In this document: one piece after another, positions 9,185 to 17,146 of the stretch
Position numbering within the stretch: the stretch's first letter is position 1
Layout: the number at the start of each line of letters is the position of its first letter
Translations under genes and position numbers: made by a program
Notes under the pieces: generated by a model
Databases searched by the model: none
Seen by the model: the letters and a program-made list of their open reading frames with translations, nothing else
Told to the model about the DNA's origin: nothing
Assembly: GCA_023443455.1 (NCBI GenBank)
Contig: JAEZUE010000058.1
Coordinates: forward strand, 62,001 to 126,000
Reading direction: 5' to 3'
From: Verrucomicrobiota bacterium
GTDB lineage: Bacteria > Verrucomicrobiota > Verrucomicrobiia > Opitutales > Opitutaceae
Length of the DNA stretch: 64,000 nucleotides

Positions 9185-9811
9185 TCAGGGCCCCGCGGCA
9201 GACTTCGCGGCCTTCATCAGACGCAGCTTTTCGGAGAGGAGCGCCGCGCGCTGGGCCTGGCTGTTCGTCTCGCTCTGGTCCTTCGACATTTCTTCGAAGA
9301 TCGGGCCGACGACATCGGCCTTCATCAGTGAGAGGATTTTGACGACGGTGGAGTCGTCCATTTCGGAAAGGATCGCGACCGCGCCCTTCGGCGAGAGGTT
9401 CGAGTAGGTCTGCGCGAGGCTCTTGAGGTTCTTCAACTCGTCCACGCCCACGGCGGTGAGCAGGCGGCTGATCTCGGCCCGCTGCGCCTCGATCTCCCGG
9501 CGGGTACGATCGAGCTCCGCCTGCTCGGAAGCGATGCGCGCCTCGCGTTGCACGATCGCCTGCTCGCGCTCGCGCAGGTTCTTCTTCTCGTCGCGCAGTT
9601 CGCCGGCGAGCTTCTCGATCTCCGGCGTCCACATGTCCCAGGGCGGACGGGACTCGCGCGGCGGCATCGCCGCGGCCGCCTGCTCGCCCCGCTGGACCAC
9701 GAGCGACTGCACGATGGCGGGCCCGCTGCCCAGGAGGAGGAACGCGGTTACCGCAGGCTGCAACAGAACGATCAGCACGGCGGCGAACCAGGGTTTGGTC
9801 AGGATGTTCAT
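9185..9811 (-). CDS. MotE/FlbB-like flagellar motor-associated protein
   Basis: 208 residues: an N-terminal membrane anchor (WFAAVLIVLLQPAVTAFLLL), a coiled coil rich in Glu/Arg/Lys (residues 62-115), and a C-terminal helical domain (LSPKGAVAILSEMDDSTVVK, ILSLMKADVVGPIFEEMSK) that matches the MgtE-N-type domain shared by MotE/FlbB proteins. In those families the protein is a periplasmic or inner-membrane partner of the stator or a chaperone for MotC. Sitting between fliJ and fliK, overlapping fliJ by 4 bases, it belongs to the flagellar operon. No motA/motB or motC was seen here, so the exact role is inferred. Confidence 0.8.
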   Translation of the reverse strand: MNILTKPWFAAVLIVLLQPAVTAFLLLGSGPAIVQSLVVQRGEQAAAAMPPRESRPPWDMWTPEIEKLAGELRDEKKNLREREQAIVQREARIASEQAELDRTRREIEAQRAEISRLLTAVGVDELKNLKSLAQTYSNLSPKGAVAILSEMDDSTVVKILSLMKADVVGPIFEEMSKDQSETNSQAQRAALLSEKLRLMKAAKSAAGP

Positions 9812-10254
9812 GACTGCGGAAAGAGTTCGCCGCGGGGGAGGCGGTCATCGAGCTGGCGTTGTTCGAACCGGATCAGCTCGGCCCGGAACCGCTCGCGGGC
9901 GCGCAGCCGGAGCTTGTCGACCAGGCGCACCTGGAGATGGGCGTCGATCCAGTGTTGGCGGGCCTTCTCCTGCTCGGTGCGGGCCTGCTCGAGCGCGCGG
10001 CCGACCTCGGCCTCCTGGTCGAGTTCGCGCCGGTAGGCGTGGAGAAACGACGCCTGCATCGCCGCCGGCAGACCGGTCGAGCGCTGGTCGATCACCGCCT
10101 CCACGAACTGGGCCACCCGCAACTGCTGCCGGTCGAGCTGCTCGCCGCACTCGGCCACCCGGCGATTGGTGACGGCAAACGCCTCGCTGGCCCGCATTTC
10201 CTGCAGGTTGCGCAGCGTGGCGACCGGCTCGAGGGGGAAATGGAACTTCTTCAT
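9808..10254 (-). CDS. fliJ: Flagellar export chaperone FliJ
   Basis: 148-residue, almost wholly coiled-coil protein. It has the typical FliJ opening (KFHFPLEPVATLRNLQEMRA) and long heptads of charged residues to the end. FliJ works with the FliI ATPase as the central stalk of the export ATPase and escorts chaperones. Both ends overlap neighbours by 4 bases (fliI upstream, the motE-like gene downstream), so the start is secure. Confidence 0.93.
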   Translation of the reverse strand: MKKFHFPLEPVATLRNLQEMRASEAFAVTNRRVAECGEQLDRQQLRVAQFVEAVIDQRSTGLPAAMQASFLHAYRRELDQEAEVGRALEQARTEQEKARQHWIDAHLQVRLVDKLRLRARERFRAELIRFEQRQLDDRLPRGELFPQS

Positions 10255-11567
10255 CCGACAATGCGTTTGAGGGCGCCGAAGGCGTCGGGGCGGCGCACGA
10301 AATCGTCGACCCCCTGGCGCAGGAACGCGGTCAGGGGCTCGCGCAGCTCGATCGCGCGGTCGACCGCCGGGTTGGAGTTCTTCGGATACGCACCGATGGT
10401 GATCAGGTCCTCGTTGCGGCGGAAGATCGCGAGCGACTCGCGCGCCCGGGCGACGGTCTCGAGTTCAGGCGGCGTGCAGATGTCGCGGCTCAGGCGGGAG
10501 ACGCTGTCGAGCACGTCGATGGCGGGATAGTGGTTCGAATTGGCGAGGGCGCGCGACAACACGATGTGGCCGTCGAGGATGCCGCGCACGGCGTCGGCGA
10601 TCGGCTCGTTCATGTCGTCGCCCTCGACCAGGACGGTGTACAGCGCGGTGATCGCGCCGTTCTCGCCGGTGCCGGCGCGCTCCAGCAGGCGGGGCAGCAA
10701 CGAAAAGACCGAGGGCGTGTAGCCGCGGGTCGCGGGCGGCTCGCCGACGGCGAGCCCGATCTCGCGCTGCGCCATGGCGAAACGGGTGACCGAGTCGAGC
10801 AGGAGCAGCACGCTCAGGCCCTGCGCCCGGTAGCTCTCGGCGATGGCCGTGGCGGTGAACGCACTACGCACCCGCAGCGGCGCGGGCTGGTCCGACGTGG
10901 CGACGACCACCACGCTGCGCTTCAGGCCCTCCGCGCCCAGATCCTTCTCGAGAAACTCGCGCACCTCGCGGCCGCGCTCGCCCACCAGACCGACCACCAC
11001 CACGTCGGCCTGCACTCCGCGCGCCATCATGCCCAGCAGTGTGGACTTGCCCACGCCCGAGCCGGCGAACAGCCCGACACGCTGCCCGCGCCCGAGCGGG
11101 ATGAACGTATCGACAGCGCGGATCCCGGTGGGGATCGGCGCCTTGATGCGCTCGCGGCGGAGGGCGTTGGGCCGGGCGAAGCTCGCGGGCAGCACGGCGG
11201 GCAGGAACCGCCCGCCGTCGATCGGCCGCCCGAGCCCGTCGAGCACGCGGCCGAGCAGGCCGGGGCCGGGTTCGGGCAGCAGCGGGCGCTCGCCGGCCAC
11301 CACCTTGCAGCCGGCGTGGAGCCCCTCCATCTCGCCGAGCGGCATCAGCAGCACCGTGTGGTGCCGGAAGCCGACCACCTCCGCCTGCAACGTGGAGCCG
11401 TCGCGCTCCGACTTGATCAGGCAGATGTCGCCCAGGCCCACGTTCGGCCCGTCGGCCTCGACGATCAGGCCCGCCACGCCGGTGACGCGGCCGGCGCGCT
11501 CCACCGGCACAGTTCGTTGGATACGGGCGGCGAGATCGTGGACAAAGGGCTCGAGATTGGTGCTCAT
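10251..11567 (-). CDS. fliI: Flagellar export ATPase FliI
   Basis: ATPase of the flagellar type III export apparatus, related to F1 beta. The 438 residues contain the Walker A loop (GLFAGSGVGKSTLLG), Walker B (VLLLLDSVTRFA) and the family block YPAIDVLDSVSRL. The N-terminal beta-barrel part (GDICLIKSERDG) is also present. Length is normal. The gene starts 24 bases after fliH. Confidence 0.96.
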   Translation of the reverse strand: MSTNLEPFVHDLAARIQRTVPVERAGRVTGVAGLIVEADGPNVGLGDICLIKSERDGSTLQAEVVGFRHHTVLLMPLGEMEGLHAGCKVVAGERPLLPEPGPGLLGRVLDGLGRPIDGGRFLPAVLPASFARPNALRRERIKAPIPTGIRAVDTFIPLGRGQRVGLFAGSGVGKSTLLGMMARGVQADVVVVGLVGERGREVREFLEKDLGAEGLKRSVVVVATSDQPAPLRVRSAFTATAIAESYRAQGLSVLLLLDSVTRFAMAQREIGLAVGEPPATRGYTPSVFSLLPRLLERAGTGENGAITALYTVLVEGDDMNEPIADAVRGILDGHIVLSRALANSNHYPAIDVLDSVSRLSRDICTPPELETVARARESLAIFRRNEDLITIGAYPKNSNPAVDRAIELREPLTAFLRQGVDDFVRRPDAFGALKRIVG

Positions 11568-11591
11568 GCGTCGATGGTGGGGAGAGCGGAC

Positions 11592-12176
11592 TCAGGCGTG
11601 GGCGAGGCTTTCGTGAAGCGCCCGCAGGCGGGTCGCGCCGCGGGCGTCGACCACGCCGAAACGGCTGCGGACCAGGCAGTCGCCCGAGGCGAGATGCGGG
11701 TCGGTGACGATCTTCAGGCCGGAGAACTCGGAGATCCAAGCGGGCGTGATCCGCTCGAGTTGTTCGGCATCGCGCTGGGAGACGACCAGCTCGAGCCCGG
11801 TGGTCTCGGGAAAGAGCTCGTCGAGAGCCTGGCGGCAGATGCGTTCGACGACTTCGGGCGGAGGTTCCCATCCCGCGAGCAGGCGCTTCCCGATCTCGAC
11901 GGCCAGGCCCGGGAGCGCATCGCGCACCTGTTCGGTCAGGCGCGCCTCGGCCTGCCGCAGCGCCTCGAAGAGGCTTTCGTTGAGCTGCTGCACCTCGGAG
12001 CGCATCTCGACCAGCTGCGAGTCGGCGAACTGGCGGGATTCCTCGGCGCCCTCGCGCCGGGCCTGCTCGCGCAGATCGGCCAGCTCCGCTTCGGTCAGCG
12101 TGCGCGTGCGGGCGCGGGGCACCGCGGTGGCGCCGAGCAGCGGGCGATCGAAGACGATGAGCTTAGACAACGACAT
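11592..12176 (-). CDS. fliH: Flagellar assembly protein FliH
   Basis: Negative regulator and membrane-tethering stator of FliI. The 194 residues show a charged helical N-terminal half with Ala/Glu/Arg/Gln repeats and a C-terminal FliH/V-ATPase subunit E-like part (GLAVEIGKRLLAGWEPPPEV through LASGDCLVRSRFGVVDA). The ATG at 12176 overlaps the end of fliG by 14 bases. FliH sequences diverge widely; the strength of the call comes from its place between fliG and fliI plus the GDC..R...G..D motif. Confidence 0.9.
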   Translation of the reverse strand: MSLSKLIVFDRPLLGATAVPRARTRTLTEAELADLREQARREGAEESRQFADSQLVEMRSEVQQLNESLFEALRQAEARLTEQVRDALPGLAVEIGKRLLAGWEPPPEVVERICRQALDELFPETTGLELVVSQRDAEQLERITPAWISEFSGLKIVTDPHLASGDCLVRSRFGVVDARGATRLRALHESLAHA

Positions 12177-13215
12177 TGGATTCCTGGGCTTCGAGGCTGA
12201 TCTCGCCCTCCTCCTCGAGGCGGCGGACCACTTGGATGATCGCATCCTGGGCGACCTCGACGTCGCGCAGGCGCACGGGGCCGAGCATGGAGATCTCCTC
12301 CTTGAGGCTCTCGGCGGCGCGTTTCGAGATGGCACCGTAGATCTTGTTCCGCAGGCCCTCGCTGGCGGACTTCATCGACACGGCCAGGTTCGAGGAATCG
12401 ACCTCGCGCATGACGCGCTGGAGATCCTGCAGGCTGAGGCGGTTGAGGTCCTCGAAGCCGAACATCTTCTTGCGCACGGCGGAGCCGAGGGTCGCGTTGC
12501 GCTCCTCGATCTTGGCGAGCAGCGATTTGGAGATGTCCTTGTCGAGCGCGTTGAGGACTTCCGCGACCGAGCGCACGCCGCCGCTGCGGTGGAAGGTCGG
12601 GCGGGCCTTCACATCGAAGTGTTTGCCCAGGCTGCGCACGACCTTGCCGACGAGCTCGAGCGAGGTGCTCTCGATCGTGCCGAGCCGCTCCACGACCTCC
12701 TCGCGGAGCTCCGGGCTGAGCATGGTGAGAATCTCGGCCGCCTTCGGGGTCTCGAGGTACGAGAGCACGAAGGCGAGCGTCTGCGGCTGCTCGTTCTTGA
12801 TGAGATTGCAGATCTGCCGGCCCTCCATCTCGGCGATGTCCTTGATCACGTCGATCGAGGTGCCGCTGGGACCGACCCGGCCCATGATCGAGGCCGCGCG
12901 AAAATCGCCCTTGGCGAGTTCGAGCGTGCGTTGGGCGTAGGGGGTGCCGCCGAGCACGCCCTTGGTGCTCTCGAGGATCACGCCGCTGAACTCCTTGATC
13001 GCCGCCTGCTGGTGCTCGACGGGGATCAACCCGAGCTGGGTCATCTCCTTGGTCACCGCCTCGACGGTGTTGTCGTCGAAGTGCTTCATCAGTTCGGCGG
13101 CCGACTCGGGGCCGATGGTGACGAGAAAGACCGCGAGCTTCTTCACGCGGGAGAACTTGTCGAAGTCCGGTATCGGTGCGCCGGAGACCTGGGCGCTGGA
13201 TTCGGCGTCGGTCAT
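12163..13215 (-). CDS. fliG: Flagellar motor switch protein FliG
   Basis: Torque-generating rotor protein. All three domains are visible in 350 residues: the N-terminal domain that docks on FliF (KLAVFLVTIGPESAAELMKH), the middle domain with the EQPQTLAFVLSYL block that corresponds to the EHPQ motif, and the C-terminal domain with the charged torque helix (LEDL-type block FEDLNRLSLQDLQRVMREVD; R and D/E alternate as in other FliG). It starts 3 bases after fliF. Confidence 0.96.
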   Translation of the reverse strand: MTDAESSAQVSGAPIPDFDKFSRVKKLAVFLVTIGPESAAELMKHFDDNTVEAVTKEMTQLGLIPVEHQQAAIKEFSGVILESTKGVLGGTPYAQRTLELAKGDFRAASIMGRVGPSGTSIDVIKDIAEMEGRQICNLIKNEQPQTLAFVLSYLETPKAAEILTMLSPELREEVVERLGTIESTSLELVGKVVRSLGKHFDVKARPTFHRSGGVRSVAEVLNALDKDISKSLLAKIEERNATLGSAVRKKMFGFEDLNRLSLQDLQRVMREVDSSNLAVSMKSASEGLRNKIYGAISKRAAESLKEEISMLGPVRLRDVEVAQDAIIQVVRRLEEEGEISLEAQESNVVV

Positions 13216-13218
13216 GAC

Positions 13219-14790
13219 TCAGGTCTGTTTGTTGATCGCCACCCAGTCGCGCAGCGCGGTGCCGACGTTGGTGGGTTTCTGGCGGATCAGTTCGTTGATG
13301 AGCTCGGGGGTGATCGAACCGGAGGCGCCGGTGAGGGCGCGCTGCTGCTCGGAAGCGGGCAGCTCGCGCAACAGCTCCACCGGCACCGCCTCGGGCTTCT
13401 CGCGGCCGAGACGGCGGATGAAGAAGAGCATGAGCACGCCGGCGGCGACCACGGGCAGGAAGCGCACCGCCAGGTCGAGGTAGGGCTGGATCTTGTTCTG
13501 CTGCTGGATCTGCTCGGCCTGCGCGACGAGCGGCTCGGCCGGGAACGCGACTTCCTGCAGCGCGACGACGCTCTCCGGGGCCTGGCCCGTGCCGAGCTTC
13601 ACGCCGAGGGCGTTGATGACGAGTTGGCGGATGGAATTGAGCTCCTCGGGCGTGCGGGGCTGGGGCGCGGCGGGGTCGCCACCCTGTCGTTGATTGATGA
13701 ACACCGCGGCGGTGAGCGAGCGCACCGCGCCGGGGTTGCGCGTGATCGAGGTGCGGGTGGAGTTGATCTCGTAGCTGGTGGTGCGGTTCTTGCGGTTCTG
13801 CTCGGTGCGGGTCGGGGAGCCGCCCGCCTGGCTGGCCGCGGCCTCGCCGGGCACGTTGGCCGCGGTGCCGACCGAGCCGCCCGCGGCCGCCTCGGAGGAG
13901 ACGCTGTTGTCCTCGGTCGCCGTCTGCGAACGCACCACCTGGCCGTCGGGGTCGAAACGCTCCTCGGCGATCGTGGTGGAGTCGGTGTCGAGCTCGGCGG
14001 AAACGCGCACGACGGCGTTGCCCGCGCCCACCGCGGCGGCGAGCATCGACTCGACCTTGCGCGAGAAATAGTCCTCCACGCTCTGGCGGTATCTGATCTG
14101 GCTCGACGCGGTCGAGAGCAGCGGGTCGGTCTTGAGCTCCTCGGAAAGGACGCGGCCGCGGTTGTCGACGACCGCCACCGCATCGGGAAGCAGTCCCTGC
14201 ACGGAATTCGAGACGAGGTGCCGGATGGCGTTGACCTGCTCGCCCGAGATGCGACTGCCGCCCAGCTCGATGAAGACCGAGGCGCTCGGCTTGATCGACT
14301 GGTCGACGAGCAGCAGGCGGTTCTCGGGCTGCACGATGAGCACGCGCGCCGAGCGCACGCCCTCGAGCTGCGAAATGGTGCGGCTGAGCTCGCCCTGGAG
14401 CGCCCGCGCGTAGTTGGTGCGCTGCACGAAGTCGGACACGCCGAAATCGCCCTTGTCGAAGATCTCGAAGCCCACGCCCTCGCCCGAAGGCAGGCCCTTG
14501 CCCGCCAGATCCATGCGCAGCCGGTGTACCTGATCGGTGGGCACGAAGACCGCGGCCCCGCCCGCCTCGACCCGGTGCGGGATGTTGTTGCTCTGGAGGT
14601 AGCTGATCACACCGGCGGCGTCCTTCTCGCCGAGCCGCCCGTACAGGAGCTGGTAGTCCGGCCGGCGCGACCAGCTCACCAGCGCGGCCAGACCGGCCAC
14701 GACCACCATCGCGGCGATCACCAGCGAGACGCGCTGATTGATCCCGAGATGGGTCCAGAGGGCGGCGAGAGATTGGAGGACGTTTTTCAT
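13219..14790 (-). CDS. fliF: Flagellar MS-ring protein FliF
   Basis: MS-ring subunit with two membrane helices, one near residues 22-42 (VSLVIAAMVVVAGLAALVSW) and one near residues 440-462 (LAVRFLPVVAAGVLMLFFI). Between them lie the ring-building domains (QLLYGRLGEKDAAGVISYLQ; FVQRTNYARALQGELSRTI; VRSARVLIVQPENRLL). The C-terminus (PTNVGTALRDWVAI) corresponds to the FliG-binding tail. At 523 residues it is close to the usual 530-570. The Ala/Gly/Thr-rich loop around residues 290-345 is the variable spacer. Confidence 0.96.
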   Translation of the reverse strand: MKNVLQSLAALWTHLGINQRVSLVIAAMVVVAGLAALVSWSRRPDYQLLYGRLGEKDAAGVISYLQSNNIPHRVEAGGAAVFVPTDQVHRLRMDLAGKGLPSGEGVGFEIFDKGDFGVSDFVQRTNYARALQGELSRTISQLEGVRSARVLIVQPENRLLLVDQSIKPSASVFIELGGSRISGEQVNAIRHLVSNSVQGLLPDAVAVVDNRGRVLSEELKTDPLLSTASSQIRYRQSVEDYFSRKVESMLAAAVGAGNAVVRVSAELDTDSTTIAEERFDPDGQVVRSQTATEDNSVSSEAAAGGSVGTAANVPGEAAASQAGGSPTRTEQNRKNRTTSYEINSTRTSITRNPGAVRSLTAAVFINQRQGGDPAAPQPRTPEELNSIRQLVINALGVKLGTGQAPESVVALQEVAFPAEPLVAQAEQIQQQNKIQPYLDLAVRFLPVVAAGVLMLFFIRRLGREKPEAVPVELLRELPASEQQRALTGASGSITPELINELIRQKPTNVGTALRDWVAINKQT

Positions 14791-14821
14791 GCGGGGAGTC
14801 GGCTGGGCTCAGAAAGCGGTT

Positions 14822-15160
14822 TCAGACGGGCATGCGCATCAGCTCCTGGTAGGATTCGACGAGCTTGTTGCGCACCTCGACCATCAGCCCGAGCGCCAAC
14901 GAGGATTCCTGCAGCGAGATCATCGCGCTGTGCAACTGGCCCGACTGGCCGAGCATCACATCCTGCACATTCGCCGCCGCGGCCTGGCGGGTGGCATCGA
15001 CCTCGTCGACGAGCTTGGTGAAGAGATTCCCGAATTGCTGGGCGCCGGCGAGGCCGTCGGTCTTGGCCGGGGCGGACGGACTCGCGCCCCGGTCGAGCCG
15101 GGAGGGCGCGATCTGGGGCTGGTTGGCGATCGGGTTGAAGGAACCGATGGGGCTGAGCAT
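14822..15160 (-). CDS. fliE: Flagellar hook-basal body protein FliE
   Basis: MS-ring/rod junction protein of 112 residues. The C-terminal 75 residues carry the FliE signature: FGNLFTKLVDEVDATRQAAA, then DVMLGQSGQLHSAMISLQES and VEVRNKLVESYQELMRMPV. The N-terminus is Pro/Ala/Ser-rich and unstructured. It sits between flgC and fliF, the usual order. Confidence 0.94.
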   Translation of the reverse strand: MLSPIGSFNPIANQPQIAPSRLDRGASPSAPAKTDGLAGAQQFGNLFTKLVDEVDATRQAAAANVQDVMLGQSGQLHSAMISLQESSLALGLMVEVRNKLVESYQELMRMPV

Positions 15161-15193
15161 GGCGCGTTGGGGCTGGAGGTGGGCGGTTCAGGT

Positions 15194-15619
15194 TCAGCGG
15201 CCGATCTCGAGGGTCTTGTTCACCATGTCGCGACCGGCCTTCACCACGGAGAGATTCGCTTCGTAGGCACGGCTGGCGGAGATCAGGTCCACCATCTCCA
15301 TCGCCATGTTCACATTGGGCATACGCACGAAGCCGTTGGCGTCGGCGTCGGGATGCGACGGGTTGTGCACGGTCGGCCCTTGGCGCGGATCGGAGCCGAC
15401 ACCCGTGATCCGCACGCCCCGCAACGCCGGGGAGGCGGCGCTGTCGCCCATGCGCTTGATCAGCTCGGCTTCGAAGGAAACGACTTGCCGGGCATACGGC
15501 TTGCCGCCCGGGCCGCGCGTGGTCTGCGCATTGGCGATGTTTTGCGCGATCACATCCAACCGCGTGCGCTGAGCCTGCAGGCCATCGGTCGCCATCTCGA
15601 TTCCAGGGATGATATCCAT
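15194..15619 (-). CDS. flgC: Flagellar rod protein FlgC
   Basis: Proximal rod protein of 141 residues. The N-terminal signature region includes GLQAQRTRLDVIAQNIANAQ. The C-terminal block ANGFVRMPNVNMAMEMVDLI followed by SASRAYEANLSVVKAGRDM is diagnostic for FlgC. The N-terminus reads MDIIPGIEMATDG rather than the common 'F.....S.sgl' form, a minor variation. It is 33 bases upstream of fliE. Confidence 0.95.
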   Translation of the reverse strand: MDIIPGIEMATDGLQAQRTRLDVIAQNIANAQTTRGPGGKPYARQVVSFEAELIKRMGDSAASPALRGVRITGVGSDPRQGPTVHNPSHPDADANGFVRMPNVNMAMEMVDLISASRAYEANLSVVKAGRDMVNKTLEIGR

Positions 15620-15675
15620 CGCGTGAAAACTTGGGGTTGGGGGTTGGACAAAAACCGGGTGGTTGACGCCCCGGG

Positions 15676-16056
15676 TCAGGAGTTCCTGCCGGTGATCGCC
15701 ATGCGCAGACCTCGGAGGTTGGAGCTCACGATCTGGCTCAGGAAATTGTACTCGCTGCTGTTCTTTCCGAGCAGCGTGAGCTCGTTCTCGAGCTGCACGT
15801 TGTTGCCGTCGGGCCGTAGCGATTTGGCCAACAAATCCTCGACCAGCTGCGGGGTGACCTCCTTCAGGGCGTTGGGCCCGCGCGAAATCGCGGCCTGAAG
15901 CTCCGTGGCGAAATTGGGGGCGACGTCGACGCGCTTGTACCCCGGAGTCTCGGCGTTCGCGATATTCGCGGCGATCGCCTGATGCCGAAGCACCGTCGCG
16001 TCCATCATCTGGCGGGCGACCTGGTAGTTCTGGCTGCTGAAAATCGCGTCAATCAT
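15676..16056 (-). CDS. flgB: Flagellar rod protein FlgB
   Basis: First gene of the flagellar cluster; proximal rod protein of 126 residues. It contains VLRHQAIAANIANAETPGYK, the rod/hook D0 signature, and ends with SEYNFLSQIVSSNLRGLRMA, the typical FlgB C-terminus. The ATG at 16056 gives the expected N-terminal helix (DAIFSSQNYQVARQMM). It has no recognisable ribosome-binding site and lies about 2 bases from the start point predicted for the sigma-54-like promoter, which would make the message nearly leaderless. ATGs at 16008 and 16005 would drop 16 or 17 residues of the helix. Confidence 0.93.
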   Translation of the reverse strand: MIDAIFSSQNYQVARQMMDATVLRHQAIAANIANAETPGYKRVDVAPNFATELQAAISRGPNALKEVTPQLVEDLLAKSLRPDGNNVQLENELTLLGKNSSEYNFLSQIVSSNLRGLRMAITGRNS

Positions 16057-16068
16057 ACGGGTGCCGAA

Positions 16069-16084
16069 AGCAATGCGGGTGCCA
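16069..16084 (-). promoter_or_regulatory. Sigma-54-type -24/-12 promoter of the flagellar operon
   Basis: On the minus strand the bases read TGGCACC-CGCA-TTGCT, against the sigma-54 consensus TGGCACG-N4-TTGCW. The invariant GG and GC doublets are at the right spacing and only the last base of the -24 box differs. It points toward flgB and lies in the only sizeable divergent gap beside the cluster. Flagellar genes are classic sigma-54 targets. No activator gene is in view. Confidence 0.65.
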
Positions 16085-16305
16085 ACTCCATCGGCGTACT
16101 CACTACTCATTATCCGGCAACACTTTGAAAAAGATCCGACCCGGATCGCCCGTCGGCCCTCCCGGCCCGCCACGGCCCTCCCGGCAGTTTTTGCCGTACC
16201 GGGGTCGAAGCCGATGCGGCTGCACTTCGCCCCCCCGGGAAAAACACCAAGCCCACGCTTCATTCCCCGTTTCCCGCGCCGATAGGAACCCCCAACACCA
16301 CCACC

Positions 16306-17133
16306 ATGATACGACGGGAGGACTACGAGTTCATCCGCACGCTGGTCTACGACTTCAGCCGCATCAACCTCGGGCCGGACAAGCAGGAGCTCGTCGCGGC
16401 GCGGATCGGCAAACGCCTGCGTGCCCTCAATCTGCCCAACATCTCCGCCTACTGCGAGATGCTGCGCCGCCCCGATGGTGCGGAGGAACTGAGCAACCTC
16501 ATCGACGTCATCTCCACCAACCACACCTTCTTTTTCCGCGAGCCCGCTCACTTCGACTATCTCGAAAAGCACGCGATCCCCGAGTTCCTCCACGAGAAGT
16601 CGCCGCACGCCCGGTCCACCTTCCGCATCTGGTCCTCGGCCAGCAGCTCGGGCGAGGAGGTCTATTCGATCGCGATCCTGCTCTCCGAGATCGGCCTCCA
16701 CCGGCCCGGCTGGCGTTGGCAACTCGAAGCCACCGACATTTCGACCCGCATCCTCAAACGCGCCAAGGAAGCCATCTACCCGAGCGAGTCGGTCTCCAAG
16801 GTGAAGCCCGAGCTGATCAAGAAGTACTTCCAGAAGGGCCTGGGCCCCCAGGACGGCAACTACCGGGTGAAGCCCGACCTCTCGAACAAGGTCACCTTCC
16901 GGCATCTCAACCTGCTCGGCCCGGCCTACCCCTTCACCGACCCGTTCCATGTCATCTTTTGCCGCAACGTGATGATCTACTTCGATCGTCCCACGCAGGA
17001 GGAGCTCGTGCGACGCCTCAGCGAGCGTTTGGTCCCCGGCGGCTACCTCATGGTGGGCCACTCCGAAAGCCTCACCGGCATCCACCACCGCCTCCGGATG
17101 ATCAAACCGGCCATCTATCAACTCCCCGCCTGA
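16306..17133 (+). CDS. cheR: Chemotaxis protein methyltransferase CheR
   Basis: Adds methyl groups from S-adenosylmethionine to glutamates of chemoreceptors. The 275 residues show the all-alpha N-terminal domain, then NTHTFFFREPAHFDYL (the family block with NxTxFFR), the SAM-binding site FRIWSSASSSGEEVYSIA, and the late motifs VIFCRNVMIYFD and GGYLMVGHSES. Length is normal. The gene is divergent from flgB and 13 bases from cheB. No TPR domain is fused. Confidence 0.96.
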   Translation: MIRREDYEFIRTLVYDFSRINLGPDKQELVAARIGKRLRALNLPNISAYCEMLRRPDGAEELSNLIDVISTNHTFFFREPAHFDYLEKHAIPEFLHEKSPHARSTFRIWSSASSSGEEVYSIAILLSEIGLHRPGWRWQLEATDISTRILKRAKEAIYPSESVSKVKPELIKKYFQKGLGPQDGNYRVKPDLSNKVTFRHLNLLGPAYPFTDPFHVIFCRNVMIYFDRPTQEELVRRLSERLVPGGYLMVGHSESLTGIHHRLRMIKPAIYQLPA

Positions 17134-17146
17134 CCTGGCCCAGAGC

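Noticed and set aside
6950..9331. A 793-codon plus-strand frame opposite fliK
   Set aside because: fliK has the FliK C-terminal domain and operon position; the opposite frame is low-complexity Ser/Pro/Arg.
11704..15021. A 1,105-codon open frame on the plus strand across fliH to fliE
   Set aside because: Antisense shadow of fliG and fliF, which are certain from motifs and order.
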